From: Flavimobilis soli
GTDB taxonomy: Bacteria; Actinomycetota; Actinomycetes; Actinomycetales; Cellulomonadaceae
Assembly (NCBI RefSeq): GCF_002564025.1
Contig: NZ_PDJH01000001.1
Coordinates: 1,488,001-1,552,000 of the forward strand
Length of the DNA: 64,000 nt
Direction: 5' to 3'
Shown here: positions 33,531 through 42,611 of the stretch, piece by piece
Numbering within the stretch: the first letter of the stretch is position 1
Layout of the letters: every line of letters starts with the position of its first letter
Position numbers and translations under genes: made by a program
The notes under the pieces: generated by a model
The model's database searches: none
The model's input: only the letters and a program-made list of their open reading frames with translations
What the model was told of the DNA's origin: nothing

Positions 33531-35387
33531 TCAGGCGCGGAAGCCGAGGTCCCGCAGTCGCTTGCGGTCCTTGCGCGACGCCGAGGCCTGCAGGCTCAGC
33601 AGCTCCGCATAGATGCCCCCGCTCGTCGCGAGCTCGTCCGGGCTGCCGATCTCGTCGACCCGACCGTCGCGCAGCGTCACGATCGTGTCCACCGACGAGA
33701 TCGTCGACAGGCGGTGCGCGATGATCAGCGTCGTCCGGTTCTCCATGAGCTCGTCGAGCCCCGCCTGCACGGCGCGCTCCGACTTCGTGTCGAGCGCCGA
33801 CGTCGCCTCGTCGAGGACGAGGATCGGCGCGTCCTTGAGCATCGCCCGCGCGACCGCGATGCGCTGCTTCTGGCCGCCCGAGAGCTTCAGGCCGCGCTCC
33901 CCGATCGTCGAGTCGTAGCCGTCCGCGAACGCCGAGACGAACGCGTGGGCGTTCGCCCGGGTCGCGGCGTCGACGATCTCCTCGTCCGTCGCGCCGTCGC
34001 GGCCGTACGCGATGTTCTCCCGGACCGTCCCCGAGAACAGGGCGGCCTCCTGGAACACGACAGCGACCCTGCGGCGCAGCTCGGTGAGCGGCTGCTCGGC
34101 GACGTCGCAGCCCGCAACCCGGATCGTGCCCGCCGTCGGGCGGTAGAAGCCGAGCAGCAGGCTCACGAGCGTGGTCTTGCCGCCGCCGCTCTCGCTCACG
34201 AGCGCGACGCGCTCGCCGCGGCGCATCGTGAACGACACGTCGGAGAGGACCTCGGCGCCTTCCTCGTACGCGAAGGACACGTTGCGCACCTCGACGACCG
34301 GGCCGTCGTCGGGCACGTCCGCGGCAGCGACCGGGACGACGGCGGTGGCCGGGCTGTCGTCGTCGCGCCCCTCGTCGAGCGCGTCCGCCGTCAGCAGGAG
34401 CGGCTCGTCGCGGTCGGCCGGCTCGGCCATGACCTCGAAGTAGTCCTTGCTGCCCGCGATCGCGCGCTGCGTCGTGTCGACGAGGTAGCTCATCATCGTC
34501 ACCGGCGACTTCGCCATCGCGACGAGCTGGATGAGCAGCACCATGTCGCCGACCGTGAAGCGGCCCTGCGCCGTGCCGACGAAGAGGATCACGTAGATCC
34601 CGAAGAACACGACGTTGAGGAACGCGCGGCGGATCGCGTCCATCGTGTGCCAGTGCCGCGACTGCTCGCGCGTCGTCTCGACGGTGCGCGCGAAGCGGCG
34701 GTCGAACAGCCGCAGCTCGCGCCGCTCCGCGACGAAGCTCTTGACGACGTTGATCTGCCCGACAACCTCGGCGAAGCGCCCGCCCGCGAGGTCGACCTGC
34801 TCGTTCTTCTGCGCCTCGAGCGCCTGCCACTTCTTGCTCGTGAGCGCCGTGAGCCCCACGTACACGGGGAAGACGAGGGCAATGAGCAGGGCGAGCGGCC
34901 ACGAGTAGCCCGCGCTGATCACGAGGACGGCCGCGACCGTGAGCAGCATCGGGAAGAAGTTGTTCGCGAAGTTGTTGAGGAAGCCCGTGACCTCGGTGAT
35001 CGACCTGGTCAGGCGGCTGATGATCGCGCCGGTGACCTGGTTGTCGAAGTATCGCTGCGGCAGCCCGAGGAGCTTTGCGTAGTAGCGCGTCGAGAGCATG
35101 CGGCGCATGCGTGACGCCATGACGTCGCCGAGGTACCCGCCGACGTTCTGCACGGTCGAGCTGAGCAGGTCCGCGACGAGGAGCGCGACGGCGAGCCACA
35201 CGACCGTGCGGATGACGCCGTCGGCCGGCCCTCCCGTCGCGACGCCCACGACCGTGTCGGTCGCTTCCTTGAGGATGAACGGGGCCACGAGCGCTGTCGC
35301 GGTCGTCAGCAGCGAGCAGACGACGATGCCGGTGTAGTACGGCCACAGGACGCGGGTGGCGGCCAGGATCCGGGCGATGCTGCGCAC
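33531..35387 (-). CDS. ABC exporter (permease-ATPase fusion)
   Basis: 618 aa. Six membrane helices in the first 310 residues or so (ABC_membrane exporter fold), then an ATP-binding domain with Walker A SESGGGKTT, signature LSGGQKQRIAVARAM, Walker B ILVLDEATSALD and switch His in IAHRLST. An insert of about 35 residues between the two domains (DEPLLLTADALDEGRDDDSPA) is unusual. A half-transporter of the MsbA/lipid-peptide-drug type, working as a homodimer. Substrate unknown. It faces the LURP-one gene divergently. Confidence 0.94.
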   Translation of the reverse strand: MRSIARILAATRVLWPYYTGIVVCSLLTTATALVAPFILKEATDTVVGVATGGPADGVIRTVVWLAVALLVADLLSSTVQNVGGYLGDVMASRMRRMLSTRYYAKLLGLPQRYFDNQVTGAIISRLTRSITEVTGFLNNFANNFFPMLLTVAAVLVISAGYSWPLALLIALVFPVYVGLTALTSKKWQALEAQKNEQVDLAGGRFAEVVGQINVVKSFVAERRELRLFDRRFARTVETTREQSRHWHTMDAIRRAFLNVVFFGIYVILFVGTAQGRFTVGDMVLLIQLVAMAKSPVTMMSYLVDTTQRAIAGSKDYFEVMAEPADRDEPLLLTADALDEGRDDDSPATAVVPVAAADVPDDGPVVEVRNVSFAYEEGAEVLSDVSFTMRRGERVALVSESGGGKTTLVSLLLGFYRPTAGTIRVAGCDVAEQPLTELRRRVAVVFQEAALFSGTVRENIAYGRDGATDEEIVDAATRANAHAFVSAFADGYDSTIGERGLKLSGGQKQRIAVARAMLKDAPILVLDEATSALDTKSERAVQAGLDELMENRTTLIIAHRLSTISSVDTIVTLRDGRVDEIGSPDELATSGGIYAELLSLQASASRKDRKRLRDLGFRA

Positions 35388-35507
35388 GCAGCCTCCTCGT
35401 GCTTGGGCGGGTCAAACAATCATCCTCCACGGCGCTCGCGTCCCGGCCCGCGAGCCGTCATGATCGTCCCTGGCCAGGTTGGCCGCACATCCACGTCAGG
35501 AGAACAC

Positions 35508-36071
35508 ATGGCCTCGCTCTACGGCATCGACAAGTTCATGGTGCTGCAGCGCATCACGATGATGGTGAACCGCTATGCGGTGCACGCGGTCCTCCCCGAC
35601 GGCTCGCAGGGGGAGCTGCTCGCCGTCGCGCAGCAGAAGCGCATGGCGTTCAAGGAGCAGGTCACGTTCTTCACGGACGACTCGCGCACGACGCCGGTCT
35701 TCTCGTTCAAGGCGCGGCAGGTCATGGACCTCGCGGCGACCTACGACGTCATGGACGCCGCGGGCACCCCGATCGGCATGTTCCGCAAGGACTTCGGCAA
35801 GTCGCTGCTGCGCTCGACGTGGCACCTCGAGGCGGCGGGGATCTCGGCGGTCGGTCAGGAGCGCAACCAGACCGTCGCGCTCCTGCGCCGGTTCGTCGAC
35901 CTGCCGTTCGCGTATCACTTCGACTTCGCCGACCCGTACGGACCGGTCCTGTCGGTCGAGCGGCAGTTCTCTCTGCGCGACCGCTACACGGCGACCGTCC
36001 CGGGCGCCCGCCTCGACGGCCGCGTCGCGGCCGCGATGACGGTCGCGCTCGACGCGCTCCAGCAGCGCTGA
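35508..36071 (+). CDS. LURP-one-related / tubby-like protein
   Basis: 187 aa from the ATG at 35508 (AGGAG at ideal spacing); upstream in-frame starts lack a site. Sequence pattern of the LURP-one/scramblase-like family: MVLQRITMMVNRYAVHA start, MAFKEQVTFFTDDSRTTPVFSFKARQ, then MDLAATYDVMDAAGTPIGMFRKDF, a 12-stranded barrel fold. No signal peptide; possibly a membrane-binding scaffold. Function in bacteria unknown. Confidence 0.85.
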   Translation: MASLYGIDKFMVLQRITMMVNRYAVHAVLPDGSQGELLAVAQQKRMAFKEQVTFFTDDSRTTPVFSFKARQVMDLAATYDVMDAAGTPIGMFRKDFGKSLLRSTWHLEAAGISAVGQERNQTVALLRRFVDLPFAYHFDFADPYGPVLSVERQFSLRDRYTATVPGARLDGRVAAAMTVALDALQQR

Positions 36072-36086
36072 GCCGCGTCGGCGCGC

Positions 36087-36829
36087 TCACGGGAGCGGGA
36101 GCGCCCTTGCGACCGCGTCGGCGAACGCCGCGGGGTTCTCGAGCATGAGGACGTGCGTCGTCTCCGGGACGACGGTCACGCCGATGCCAGCGCCCGCGAG
36201 CGCCGGGTCGCCCGCGAGCCAGCCGGGGAGCCCACCCACGATCACGTGGACGGGCATCGATAACGCGTGGAGGGCCTCGTCGAGCACCGGCATGTCACCG
36301 AGCGCCCGCTCGGAGCGGTACTGCGCGACCGGGTCGGCGACCCGCATGGTTGCGGCCCAGTCCGGGCCGGCCGCCTCGAGCCGACGGGCTAAGCCGCTGC
36401 GGACGAACTCCTCCTCGGTGAGCCCGTCCACGCCGGGACGCGGCGTCGGTTCCAGGCTCGGCTCGACGAGCACCAGCCGCCCGGCGAGGTCGGGCCTGCG
36501 GTCAGCGAGGATACGGCGATCCCGCCGCTCATGCTGTGCGCGACGAGGTCGACTGCCGAGAGCCCGAGAGCGGCGAGCGCGCGCGCTACGGCGTCGGCCT
36601 GGTCGGCGAGGCTGTAGCTGAACGAGGTGGGCCTGTCGCTCGTCCCGAACCCGAGCAGGTCGACGAGGAAGGCGTGCCGCCCGGCGAGAGCGGGGCTCGC
36701 GACGGTCGCGGCGTAGTAGGGCGCTGACGCGGCCCCGAGCCCGTGGAGGAGCACGAGCGGGGTTCCCTCGCCGGCGATCTCGACGTATCCCGTGCGTGCG
36801 CCGTCCAGGCCTACCTCGACGTGCTTCAT
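36087..36829 (-). pseudogene. alpha/beta hydrolase, disrupted by a single-base frameshift
   Basis: The first frame (36829 to about 36512) encodes an alpha/beta hydrolase start with VLLHGLGAASAPYYAA (oxyanion) and HSMSGG (nucleophile Ser). Just after HSMSGGIAV the frame shifts. The second frame (from ATC at about 36512 to the stop at 36087) continues with ILADRRPDLAGRLVLVEPSL and keeps the catalytic-His region VPETTHVLML. Inserting one base near 36512 would restore one 247-residue protein. Either a recent inactivation or an assembly error: all other motifs are intact. Confidence 0.82.
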
Positions 36830-36919
36830 GCTCGCTCCTCCTCGTGGGACTGCCGCCAGGTTCCCCGCGGTCGTCGCAACGTACCGGGGGCCACTGACAC
36901 ACGCCGTCGGGCAGACGAC

Positions 36920-36960
36920 GAGGGCGCCGCACCCGCCGTGACGGCGGGTGCGGCGCCCTC
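36920..36960. terminator. strong bidirectional terminator
   Basis: 19-bp perfect arms (36920-36938 and 36942-36960) with a TGA loop, 13 bp from the end of the HtaA-domain gene. Confidence 0.85.
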
Positions 36961-36973
36961 TTGCGTGGTCCCG

Positions 36974-39106
36974 TCAGCCGACGACGAGCCGCGTCTTGCC
37001 CGATGTCGCCTTGGTCACCTTGCTCGAGCCGGAGTACGTGGCCTTGACGGTCCACGTGCCCTTCGCGAGACGAGGGAGCGTGACAGCTCCCTTGCCCTTG
37101 GTGAGGCTGACCGTCCGCACGACCTTCTTCTTGCCCTTGGTCGCGGTCACGGTGACCTTGCCGCCCGGCGTCGTCCCGGTCGCGGTGACCTTGACGGACA
37201 CCTTCGACCTCGCCTTGGTCGAGACCTTCTTCTTCGCGAGGGTCGCCTTGACCTTGGCAGACGCCTTGGCGACCTTGACGGTGCGGGTAACCGTCACGGG
37301 CTTGTAGGCCGAGTCGCCTGAGTAGGTGAAGGTCAGCGAGCGCTTTGCCCCGACACCGAGCTTCGTCGAGAGCTTGACCTTGGCCACACCGTTCTTCAGC
37401 GTGGCGGAGCCGACGGTCGTGCTGCCGCTCGTGATCGTGACCTTCCCGGTCGGAGCAGGCTTGCCCGCGACCCGCTTGACCGACACGCTCGCGGTACCCG
37501 CGTAGCGGACGCTCGCAGGAACCGAGAGCGACGACGTCGCCTTGGCGTCGACGACCGGCTTGGCGGTCACCGTCAGCCTGGCGGCCGCCGACGTCACCGA
37601 GCCGACCTCGTTCGAGACGACCGCGCGGTACTCCGTCCCGTGAGCCGCGAGTGCGGCTGTGAGGGCGTAGGACGACGAGGTCGCGCCGGCGACGTCCGCC
37701 CAGCTGCCCGACGCGTTCTTCCGCTGCCACTGGTACGCGAGCTTCCCGCCGCCAGTCGCGGCGACCGTGAAGGTCGCCTTGCTGCCGTCGACGACGGAGA
37801 CGGCGGCCGGCTGGCGCGTGATCTTCGGGGCCTCGACGAACGTCAGCGGCGTGAAGGTCTCGTAGGCCGCGACCTTGGGGCCGCCACCTGCGTAGGTGTA
37901 GATGCCGTAGCGGCCGGGCACGTCGGCGAGCCAGCTCTTGTCGACCTTGACCGTCGTCGTGAACGAGCCGTCGGTGCGCAGCTCGGTGTAGCCCGTGCCG
38001 TCGATCGACTGCGTGGGGCTCGAGGCCGCGAAGGACGCCGCCGGGATGGCCCACATCACCGAGACGCCGTTGCGGAGCTCGCTGGCGGCGAGCTTCGGCG
38101 ACGTGCCGCCCTCGGACGGGCGCCACGCGTCCTCGGCGCGGGCGAACGCGATGTAGACGCCGGACTGGAGACCTGCGAACGGCGGTCGCGTCCCGATCGC
38201 GAAGCTCGGGTCGAAGTTGCGTCCCTCGACCGTGACCGTCGTCGTGCCGTCGGCCGCGACGGTCGTCTGGGAGACCGTCACGGCCCCCTTGATCCCGAGG
38301 TCGACCGCGAGCGGGAGCGCTGGCTTCTTGTCCTGCGAACCGCCGCAGCTGGTCGAGTAGAAGTGCGACTTGAGGGACGTCGGGACGACCGCGACGAACT
38401 CCTCAGGCCACGAGCCCCACCAGCCGGTCGCGCCGCCCGAGGCGACGCACGACGTGCTCTGGTTCGTGACGACGCTGCTGGGGAGGGTCACGCCCTGGTA
38501 GTCGGGCTGCAGGCGGAAGTCCCCGTCGAGAACGTCGGCGACGTCGACGTCCGCGACCGTGGCGACGGCGATCCGGCCAGCGTCGACGGCCGGCACGGTC
38601 GCGCCTCCCGTGTCCTTGCCTTCGCCGAAGGTGACATCGAAGGTCAGTCGCGCCGCGCCGTCAGCGATGACGAGCTGCGGGTCCGCGTAGGTCTCCGACG
38701 GAGCGCCGAAGGTCGAGGGGTAGGCGTTGACGGTGTAGGACCCGGTCCACGAGACCGTCACGTCCCCGGTCGTCCGATCCAGGCTTCCGGTGCCGCCCGA
38801 GAACCGCACCGCGTTGGGGGTGATACCGACGGGCAAGGACGACGCGGGGTACGCGTCGACGGCGTACTCGGTCTGGCCTGCGGTGCCGTCGAGGTAGCTC
38901 GCGTCGCCCTGGAAGGCACCGAACGTCCACGCGCCGAACACGCCCTGCTGGGCGTAGCCGCTGACGCCCCAGTCGAGCTGGGCGTCGTCAATCGCCGTGG
39001 CGAGTCCCGCTGCATGCGCGGAGGGTGCGACTGCTGCCACGCCGGCGAGGGTGAGGGCGGCTGTCAGTACCGCCCCGAGGGCGCGACGACCTCTGGTCGT
39101 TGTCAT
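36974..39106 (-). CDS. secreted HtaA-domain (haem-binding) protein with Ig-like domains
   Basis: 710 aa. Signal peptide (LGAVLTAALTLAGVAA, site near AHA). Residues about 35-190 match the HtaA haem-binding fold of actinobacteria (LDWGVSGYAQQGVFGAW...DPQLVIADGAARLTFDV). A second, weaker HtaA-like unit lies around 265-400 (VYIAFARAEDAWRPSEG...GRYGIYTYAGGG). An Ig-like domain is at about 415-500 (QPAAVSVVDGSKATF, AYQWQRKNASGSWADV). Two Lys/Thr/Val-rich bacterial Ig-like repeats end the protein. No LPXTG, so it is secreted or held by another partner. DtxR-type boxes precede it, so expression on iron starvation is likely. Haem capture is inferred from the family. Confidence 0.85.
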   Translation of the reverse strand: MTTTRGRRALGAVLTAALTLAGVAAVAPSAHAAGLATAIDDAQLDWGVSGYAQQGVFGAWTFGAFQGDASYLDGTAGQTEYAVDAYPASSLPVGITPNAVRFSGGTGSLDRTTGDVTVSWTGSYTVNAYPSTFGAPSETYADPQLVIADGAARLTFDVTFGEGKDTGGATVPAVDAGRIAVATVADVDVADVLDGDFRLQPDYQGVTLPSSVVTNQSTSCVASGGATGWWGSWPEEFVAVVPTSLKSHFYSTSCGGSQDKKPALPLAVDLGIKGAVTVSQTTVAADGTTTVTVEGRNFDPSFAIGTRPPFAGLQSGVYIAFARAEDAWRPSEGGTSPKLAASELRNGVSVMWAIPAASFAASSPTQSIDGTGYTELRTDGSFTTTVKVDKSWLADVPGRYGIYTYAGGGPKVAAYETFTPLTFVEAPKITRQPAAVSVVDGSKATFTVAATGGGKLAYQWQRKNASGSWADVAGATSSSYALTAALAAHGTEYRAVVSNEVGSVTSAAARLTVTAKPVVDAKATSSLSVPASVRYAGTASVSVKRVAGKPAPTGKVTITSGSTTVGSATLKNGVAKVKLSTKLGVGAKRSLTFTYSGDSAYKPVTVTRTVKVAKASAKVKATLAKKKVSTKARSKVSVKVTATGTTPGGKVTVTATKGKKKVVRTVSLTKGKGAVTLPRLAKGTWTVKATYSGSSKVTKATSGKTRLVVG

Positions 39107-39168
39107 AGAGAGCTCCGGTGAAGTCCAGGCGCGGGACCAGACGGGGCCGTCGGCCGCGCGAACAGTGA

Positions 39169-39199
39169 AGTAAGGCTCAACTTACTGAGGCATGCCTAA
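39169..39199 (-). promoter_or_regulatory. two DtxR/IdeR-type iron boxes
   Basis: AGTAAG-GCTCAA-CTTACT (39169-39186) is an inverted repeat with a 6-bp centre. Overlapping it, TTAGGCATGCCTCA (39186-39199, minus strand) is a near-palindrome. Both resemble the DtxR consensus built on TTAGG-CCTAA half-sites. They lie about 63-93 bp upstream of the HtaA gene. The region is A/T-rich relative to its surroundings. Confidence 0.65.
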
Positions 39200-39255
39200 C
39201 AACACGAGCGCGTCTCATGCGTCGGACCGAGAACGTACGCGGCGGACATGAGAAA

Positions 39256-39291
39256 GCGCCGGGTCCGATCCCCCGATCCAGGACCCGGCGC
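39256..39291 (-). terminator. intrinsic-type terminator hairpin in an intergenic region without a visible gene
   Basis: 11-bp perfect arms (39256-39266 and 39281-39291) followed on the minus strand by TTTCT. It ends a minus-strand transcript coming from the 39300-39700 region, where no convincing protein gene is seen. Confidence 0.6.
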
Positions 39292-39701
39292 ACCACACCC
39301 ACGCCACCGTTTCCCCCGAACCGGCGGCGCCAGGGCGCCACGAAGATCTCACGGCGACCGTGACGGACCTGCGCGGACCTGCGTCTGGGATGCGGTGCCC
39401 CCGCACCTCACCCCGACGCCTGGCGGCATCTCTGGCTAGTCGCGCCATGGCCGGTGACACAGGGCCCAGGCGAGCGACGTCGCTGCACGCTTGGCGTGCA
39501 CACCGAAGCGTGCCAACGACCCGAGGGTCCCGCAACCGGAAGAGCGCTCCTGTGGATCACCCTGCGCGTCACCCCTGACCAGCAACGACACACACGGAGC
39601 CAGGTTTCCGCGAGATTCCGCGCCCCACGATCTGCTTTCGACCTCCTGAGGGGGTGCGAGCATTCACCCGCTCGTCTCGACTAACGAGACTCACGCGTGT
39701 C
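39292..39701. other. 410-bp intergenic stretch, no gene recognised
   Basis: No frame here has both a plausible start and actinobacterial codon bias; the minus-strand frame that crosses it reads through the hairpin at 39256-39291. The content is G+C-rich with short self-complementary parts. It could hold a small RNA ending at the terminator, but no known RNA family (tmRNA, RNase P, SRP, 6S) was recognised. Confidence 0.4.
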
Positions 39702-40823
39702 TCACGCGCAGGGTGCGCACCGGCCCAGGGTGAGGCGTAGCTGCACGACATCACCCACGTTTAACGTCTCGAGCGCCCGGGCCCCCGTCGCCGCCTCGTG
39801 GACCGTGACCGTGCCGAGTCCTTCAATCTCGACGAGCGCCGACGCCGCACCGCGACGGAACGGGACGCCCGTCACGACCCCGCGGCGCAAGAGCGCCATG
39901 TCGCGCTCCGCTCCGACGGGCGCGTCCTGGCCGACGGAACCCAGCCCCAGCAGGCGGAAGCCCCCCGGTGGTACCGCGAGCGACGCCCCGTCCACCGTGA
40001 CGAACACCTCGTAGCCGAGGAAGGACGCGACCGTGCGGTCCGCGGGCGCGGCCCAGAGCTCGGCGGGAGTCCCCTCCTGCAGCACGCGACCGCGCGACAT
40101 GACCGCGACACGGTCGGCGACCGTGAACGCCTCGTCCTGGTCGTGCGTGACGAACACGGCGGTGGTGCCCGTCGCGAGGAGGGCGGCGCGCAGGTCAACC
40201 GCGAGGCGCTCGCGCAGCTCGCGGTCGAGCGCCGAGAGCGGCTCGTCGAGCAGCAGCAGCCCGGGGGCCGGCGCGAGCGAGCGGGCGAGCGCGACGCGCT
40301 GCCGCTCGCCGCCCGAGAGGGTCGAGACCTGCCGTGACTCGTAGCCTGCGAGGCCGACGGCGTCGAGCAGCTCCGCGACGCGTGCCCGACGGCGCGCGGC
40401 AGGGATGCGCTCACGTCGCCCGCCGCGCAGGGCGCGGCCCTCGAGGCCGTAGGCGACGTTGCCCGCGACGTCGCGGTGCGGGAAGAGCTGGCCGTCCTGG
40501 AACATCAGGCCGATGCCGCGCTCGTGCACGGGCAGCCCCGCGAGCGAGTGCCCGCCCCAGGAGATCTCGCCCGTCGACCGCTCGAGGCCCGCGACCGCGC
40601 GCAAGAGGCTCGACTTGCCGCAGCCGGACGGACCGAGCAGCGCGAGCACCTGCCCGCGCGGCAGGTCGAGCGAGACGCCGTCGACCGCACGCACGGGGGC
40701 GTCGCGGCGCGACGCTCCCTCGTACCCGACGACGACGTCGCGCAGCCTCAGCCCGGGCGCACCCTCCGCGGGCGTGACGGGAGCGTCCGAAGCGGCGCTG
40801 CGCGCCACCACCACATCGACCAT
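39702..40823 (-). CDS. thiQ: thiamine ABC transporter ATPase
   Basis: 373 aa from the ATG at 40823 with AGGAG upstream. Complete nucleotide-binding domain: Walker A LLGPSGCGKSS (residues 62-72), Q-loop MFQDGQLFPH, signature LSGGERQRVALARSL, Walker B LLLLDEPLSALD and switch His FVTHDQDEA. A C-terminal extension of about 130 residues (TOBE-like) occurs in importers of the Fe3+/thiamine/polyamine group. The ATG overlaps the permease stop by one base (ATGA-type), so it is coupled. The operon order and the TPP riboswitch upstream identify the substrate as thiamine or a precursor. Confidence 0.9.
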   Translation of the reverse strand: MVDVVVARSAASDAPVTPAEGAPGLRLRDVVVGYEGASRRDAPVRAVDGVSLDLPRGQVLALLGPSGCGKSSLLRAVAGLERSTGEISWGGHSLAGLPVHERGIGLMFQDGQLFPHRDVAGNVAYGLEGRALRGGRRERIPAARRRARVAELLDAVGLAGYESRQVSTLSGGERQRVALARSLAPAPGLLLLDEPLSALDRELRERLAVDLRAALLATGTTAVFVTHDQDEAFTVADRVAVMSRGRVLQEGTPAELWAAPADRTVASFLGYEVFVTVDGASLAVPPGGFRLLGLGSVGQDAPVGAERDMALLRRGVVTGVPFRRGAASALVEIEGLGTVTVHEAATGARALETLNVGDVVQLRLTLGRCAPCA

Positions 40824-42598
40824 CAGAGCTCTCCTGCCTTGTCGCCGCGCATCCGCTCGGCCACCACCATCACTGTCGCCGTCACGACGGCCAGGACGAC
40901 CGCCGCGGCGAGCGCCGTCCCGAAGTTCTCCGCACCCGGCCGCCCGATGAGCCGGAAGATCACGACCGGCAGCGTCGCCGAGTCGGGCCGCGCGAGGAAC
41001 GCCGTCGCACCGAACTCGCCGAGGGACACCGCGAACGCGAAGCCGACGGCGAGACCGAGCGGACGCGTGACGAGCGGCAGGTCGACCGTCGCGAGCACGC
41101 GGCCGGGGCGAGCGCCGAGCGTCGCGGCCGCCTCCCGCAGGCGCGGGTCGAGCGCGCGGAGCACCGGCAGCACCGTGCGCACGACGATGGGGATCGCGAC
41201 GACCGCCTGCGCGACGGGCACGAGCAGCCCCGACGAGCGCAGGTCGACGCCGAGGCCGAGCGGTCGGTCGAGCGTCACGAGGAACCCGAAGCCGACCGTC
41301 ACGGCCGAGACGCCGAGCGGCAGCATGAACACGCCGTCGAGCAGCGCGAGGCCGCGACGGCCTGCCCGTGAGCGTGGGCGCCGGGACACCACGAGCGCGA
41401 CGAGGCCGCCCACGACGACGGCGATCAGGGCCGCGACCGCAGCCGTCCGCAGCGAGGTGCCCGCGGCCTGCCACGCGGTCACAGACGAGCCCGCGACGGG
41501 CTCGGCGAGGTTCCGGTAGTTCTGCAGGGTCCACGTGCCGTCGGCCGTGCGCAGCGAGCGCAGCAGCAGGTTCGCCATGGGCCACACGAGCAGCCCGAGC
41601 ACGACGACGGCTGTCACGGCGAGGCTCGCCCAGCCGCCCGCACCGAGCCCGCGCGGGCGCAGCCGTCGCTCGCCGGGAGCCGAGCCGAGCAGGGCGAGCG
41701 CACGCACGCGCCGTGCCGACGCGCGGCCCGACACCCACAGGACGGCCGCGACGACGACGAGCTGCAGGACCGACAGGACCGCGGCCGCGCGCAGGTCGAG
41801 GAACTGCGTCGTGCGGACGTAGATCTCCGTCTCGATCGTGCCGAAGCGGCTGCCTCCGAGGATGAGGACGGTGCCGAACGCCGTCGCGCAGAAGAAGAAG
41901 ACGAGCGCGGCGGCCGACGCGATCGCGGGGGCGAGCGCGGGCAGCGTGACCGTGCGCAGGACGCGCAGCGGGCTCGCGCCGAGGGCGCGCGCGGCCTGCT
42001 CGGGACGGGCGTCGAGCTGCGCCCAGAAACCGCCGACCGTGCGCACGACGACGGAGTAGTTGAAGAAGACGAGCGCGACGACGATCGCGGTGAGGCTCTG
42101 GTCGAGGCCGAGCCCGCCGAGCGGGCCTGCGTCCATGAACAGGCTGCGGAACGCGACACCGACGACGACGGTCGGCAGGACGAACGGCACCGTGACGACC
42201 GCACGCACGAACGCACGGCCGGGGAACGTCCGCCGGTACAGCACGTACGCGCCGGGGAGGCCGAGCAGGACGGAGAGCACGGTCCCGAGGCCGGCCTGCA
42301 GGAAGGTCAGGCCGACGACGCGCCACGTGCGCGGGCGGCCGAGCACCTCGCCGAACCCGCCGAGGTCCCAGGCGGCGGGCGACCACGCGGGGTGCGCCGC
42401 GGCGTCGGGCGACGCGAAGCCCTTGAGGATCATCGTCGCGACGGGCCACAGGAAGAAGACCGCGAGGAACAGTCCCGGGACCCCGACGGCGGCGAACCAG
42501 AGCGCACGCCCGGTCGCCCTGCGCCGGGCACCGCCGGGTGCCGCGTCCCCGTGGGGGGCGCGGTTCCCGGTCGGTGCCGGTGCGAGGGTCGTCGTCAC
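40823..42598 (-). CDS. thiP: thiamine ABC transporter permease (two fused halves)
   Basis: 591 aa from the GTG at 42598; the frame is open further upstream inside the binding-protein gene. Two copies of the binding-protein-dependent permease domain are fused: each half has about six helices and an EAA-type loop (EQAARALGASPLRVLRTVTLP in the first, REAAATLGARPGRVLATVDLP in the second). This ThiP/FbpB-like layout forms the channel alone as a pseudo-dimer. 13 bp after thiB. Confidence 0.92.
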   Translation of the reverse strand: MTTTLAPAPTGNRAPHGDAAPGGARRRATGRALWFAAVGVPGLFLAVFFLWPVATMILKGFASPDAAAHPAWSPAAWDLGGFGEVLGRPRTWRVVGLTFLQAGLGTVLSVLLGLPGAYVLYRRTFPGRAFVRAVVTVPFVLPTVVVGVAFRSLFMDAGPLGGLGLDQSLTAIVVALVFFNYSVVVRTVGGFWAQLDARPEQAARALGASPLRVLRTVTLPALAPAIASAAALVFFFCATAFGTVLILGGSRFGTIETEIYVRTTQFLDLRAAAVLSVLQLVVVAAVLWVSGRASARRVRALALLGSAPGERRLRPRGLGAGGWASLAVTAVVVLGLLVWPMANLLLRSLRTADGTWTLQNYRNLAEPVAGSSVTAWQAAGTSLRTAAVAALIAVVVGGLVALVVSRRPRSRAGRRGLALLDGVFMLPLGVSAVTVGFGFLVTLDRPLGLGVDLRSSGLLVPVAQAVVAIPIVVRTVLPVLRALDPRLREAAATLGARPGRVLATVDLPLVTRPLGLAVGFAFAVSLGEFGATAFLARPDSATLPVVIFRLIGRPGAENFGTALAAAVVLAVVTATVMVVAERMRGDKAGEL

Positions 42599-42611
42599 GG
42601 TCGTGCTCGTC

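Noticed and set aside
39215..39535. 106-codon minus-strand frame
   Set aside because: It reads through the terminator hairpin, has no ribosome-binding site and atypical composition.
39292..39701. Considered as tmRNA or RNase P RNA
   Set aside because: No tRNA-like end, no tag-peptide frame and no RNase P core motif could be found.
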